Shown here piece after piece: positions 20,368-20,798 of a stretch of 20,798 bases of DNA; positions within the stretch are counted from its first letter, which is position 1, and the number at the start of each line of letters is the position of its first letter. Location of the stretch: positions 1 to 20,798 of the IMG/VR virus record IMGVR_UViG_3300033153_003687. One strand, written 5' to 3'. Under the pieces are notes generated by a model. It searched no databases, was not told where the DNA came from, and was given only the letters and a program-made list of their open reading frames with translations. A program made the position numbers and the translations under genes. Source of the DNA: a virus.

Positions 20368-20487
20368 ATGAAAAAAATAATTATAAAATGTAGGTATTGG
20401 CTAGCCTCATTAATAGCCCCAAGTTTTAAATATAATGAGCTTGGAGATAGACTATATGAAATACATAAAGTTGGGTGGCTGAAATAG
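20368..20487 (+). CDS. 39-aa small protein
   Basis: MKKIIIKCRYWLASLIAPSF followed by YNELGDRLYEIHKVGWLK. The N-terminal hydrophobic stretch after three lysines could be a weak membrane anchor. It overlaps the next gene by 13 bases, and the local base composition is AT-rich. The 82 bases before it hold no gene but contain a short CACC/GGTG repeat (about 20288-20301). Confidence 0.5.
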   Translation: MKKIIIKCRYWLASLIAPSFKYNELGDRLYEIHKVGWLK

Positions 20488-20672
20488 ACTTAGCAGCTCA
20501 TTGGGCGATGTACCATTTTTTAACAACTAAGTTACCAACCGAAAAAGAGATGTTTAATGAGGCGGTTAAGTACGCAAAACTTAAAGACTCACTTTACCCA
20601 AAGATAGGCGACCATGTTGCTTTTGAACATTGCTACAAGTACATAACTCAAAAACTGAGAGACACTAAGTAA
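20475..20672 (+). CDS. Unknown 65-aa protein with GTG start
   Basis: The frame opens at GTG (20475) inside the end of the previous gene, giving MAEIDLAAHWAMYHFL; an ATG at 20508 is an alternative. The rest is helical (KEMFNEAVKYAKLKDSLYPKIG, then FEHCYKYITQKLRDTK). No family recognised. Confidence 0.6.
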   Translation: MAEIDLAAHWAMYHFLTTKLPTEKEMFNEAVKYAKLKDSLYPKIGDHVAFEHCYKYITQKLRDTK

Positions 20673-20712
20673 TTTAATTGCAACTAACGGAATAATATAA
20701 AAACAGAAAATT

Positions 20713-20798
20713 ATGGATTATAAGACAGATTACATTGTAGTAGAAGGAGATAGAAACACCTTTGAAAAAGAAATGAACAAGCTAAGTAAGCAAGGCTA
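20713..20798 (+). CDS. Start of a DUF1737-like small protein (cut by window edge)
   Basis: MDYKTDYIVVEGDRNTFEKE then MNKLSKQG is open to the window end (28 codons). The pattern YxVVEGxxxxFExxxNxxLxxG matches the beginning of DUF1737-type phage and bacterial proteins, in which a GW follows. The leader is AAACAGAAAATT. The C-terminus is not visible. Confidence 0.55.
   Translation, partial: MDYKTDYIVVEGDRNTFEKEMNKLSKQG

Noticed and set aside
10171-20798. CRISPR array or retron-like repeats
   Set aside because: The repeats found are short leader motifs and inverted repeats spaced by genes; there is no regular repeat-spacer pattern and no reverse transcriptase.

Overview
The window is a piece of a tailed double-stranded DNA phage (or prophage) genome, most likely infecting a member of the Bacteroidota. 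The phage call rests on a large terminase, a portal protein, an HNH nuclease and a scaffold-like gene lying together on the minus strand. The host guess rests on A/C-rich leaders without Shine-Dalgarno sequences at nearly all genes, four copies of TATATTTG (fitting the Bacteroidota -7 consensus TAnnTTTG) upstream of leftward genes, and several small proteins that resemble recurrent Bacteroidota phage families from memory. No database search was possible.

Layout. Positions 1-9978 (perhaps to 10170) are transcribed leftward. From right to left there is a block of small unknown genes (9978-8121), a separately controlled 133-aa protein (8061-7660), and the packaging module: HNH nuclease, a winged-helix protein in the small-terminase position, and the large terminase. 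A 267-aa probable virion protein follows with its own promoter-like box and a strong terminator. Then come two small lysine-rich proteins with matching N-termini, a 189-aa unknown, the portal, and an acidic scaffold-like protein running off the left end.

Positions about 10171-11023 are an 850-base non-coding control region between divergent arms, with short repeats and a 62-base G-free leader before the first rightward gene. Positions 11024-20798 are a dense rightward array of about 30 small genes. Many overlap by ATGA, and many others are joined by the repeated leader TAATCAATATCAACA. The only well-recognised enzyme among them is a PAPS-reductase/PP-loop protein (18768-19655). This arm looks like early host-takeover genes.

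The most unusual stretch is 11489-12068. About 500 non-coding bases fold by eye into many hairpins, including a compact three-way junction with two CTTT tetraloops, and end in a perfect terminator hairpin. A tRNA gene with an 8-base anticodon loop starts five bases later. A 13-base piece of that tRNA (CTACAAACGTGAG) recurs in a hairpin of the upstream RNA, followed by a T-arm-like hairpin. The setting recalls the large ornate phage RNAs GOLLD and ROOL, which are also found near tRNAs, but membership is untested.
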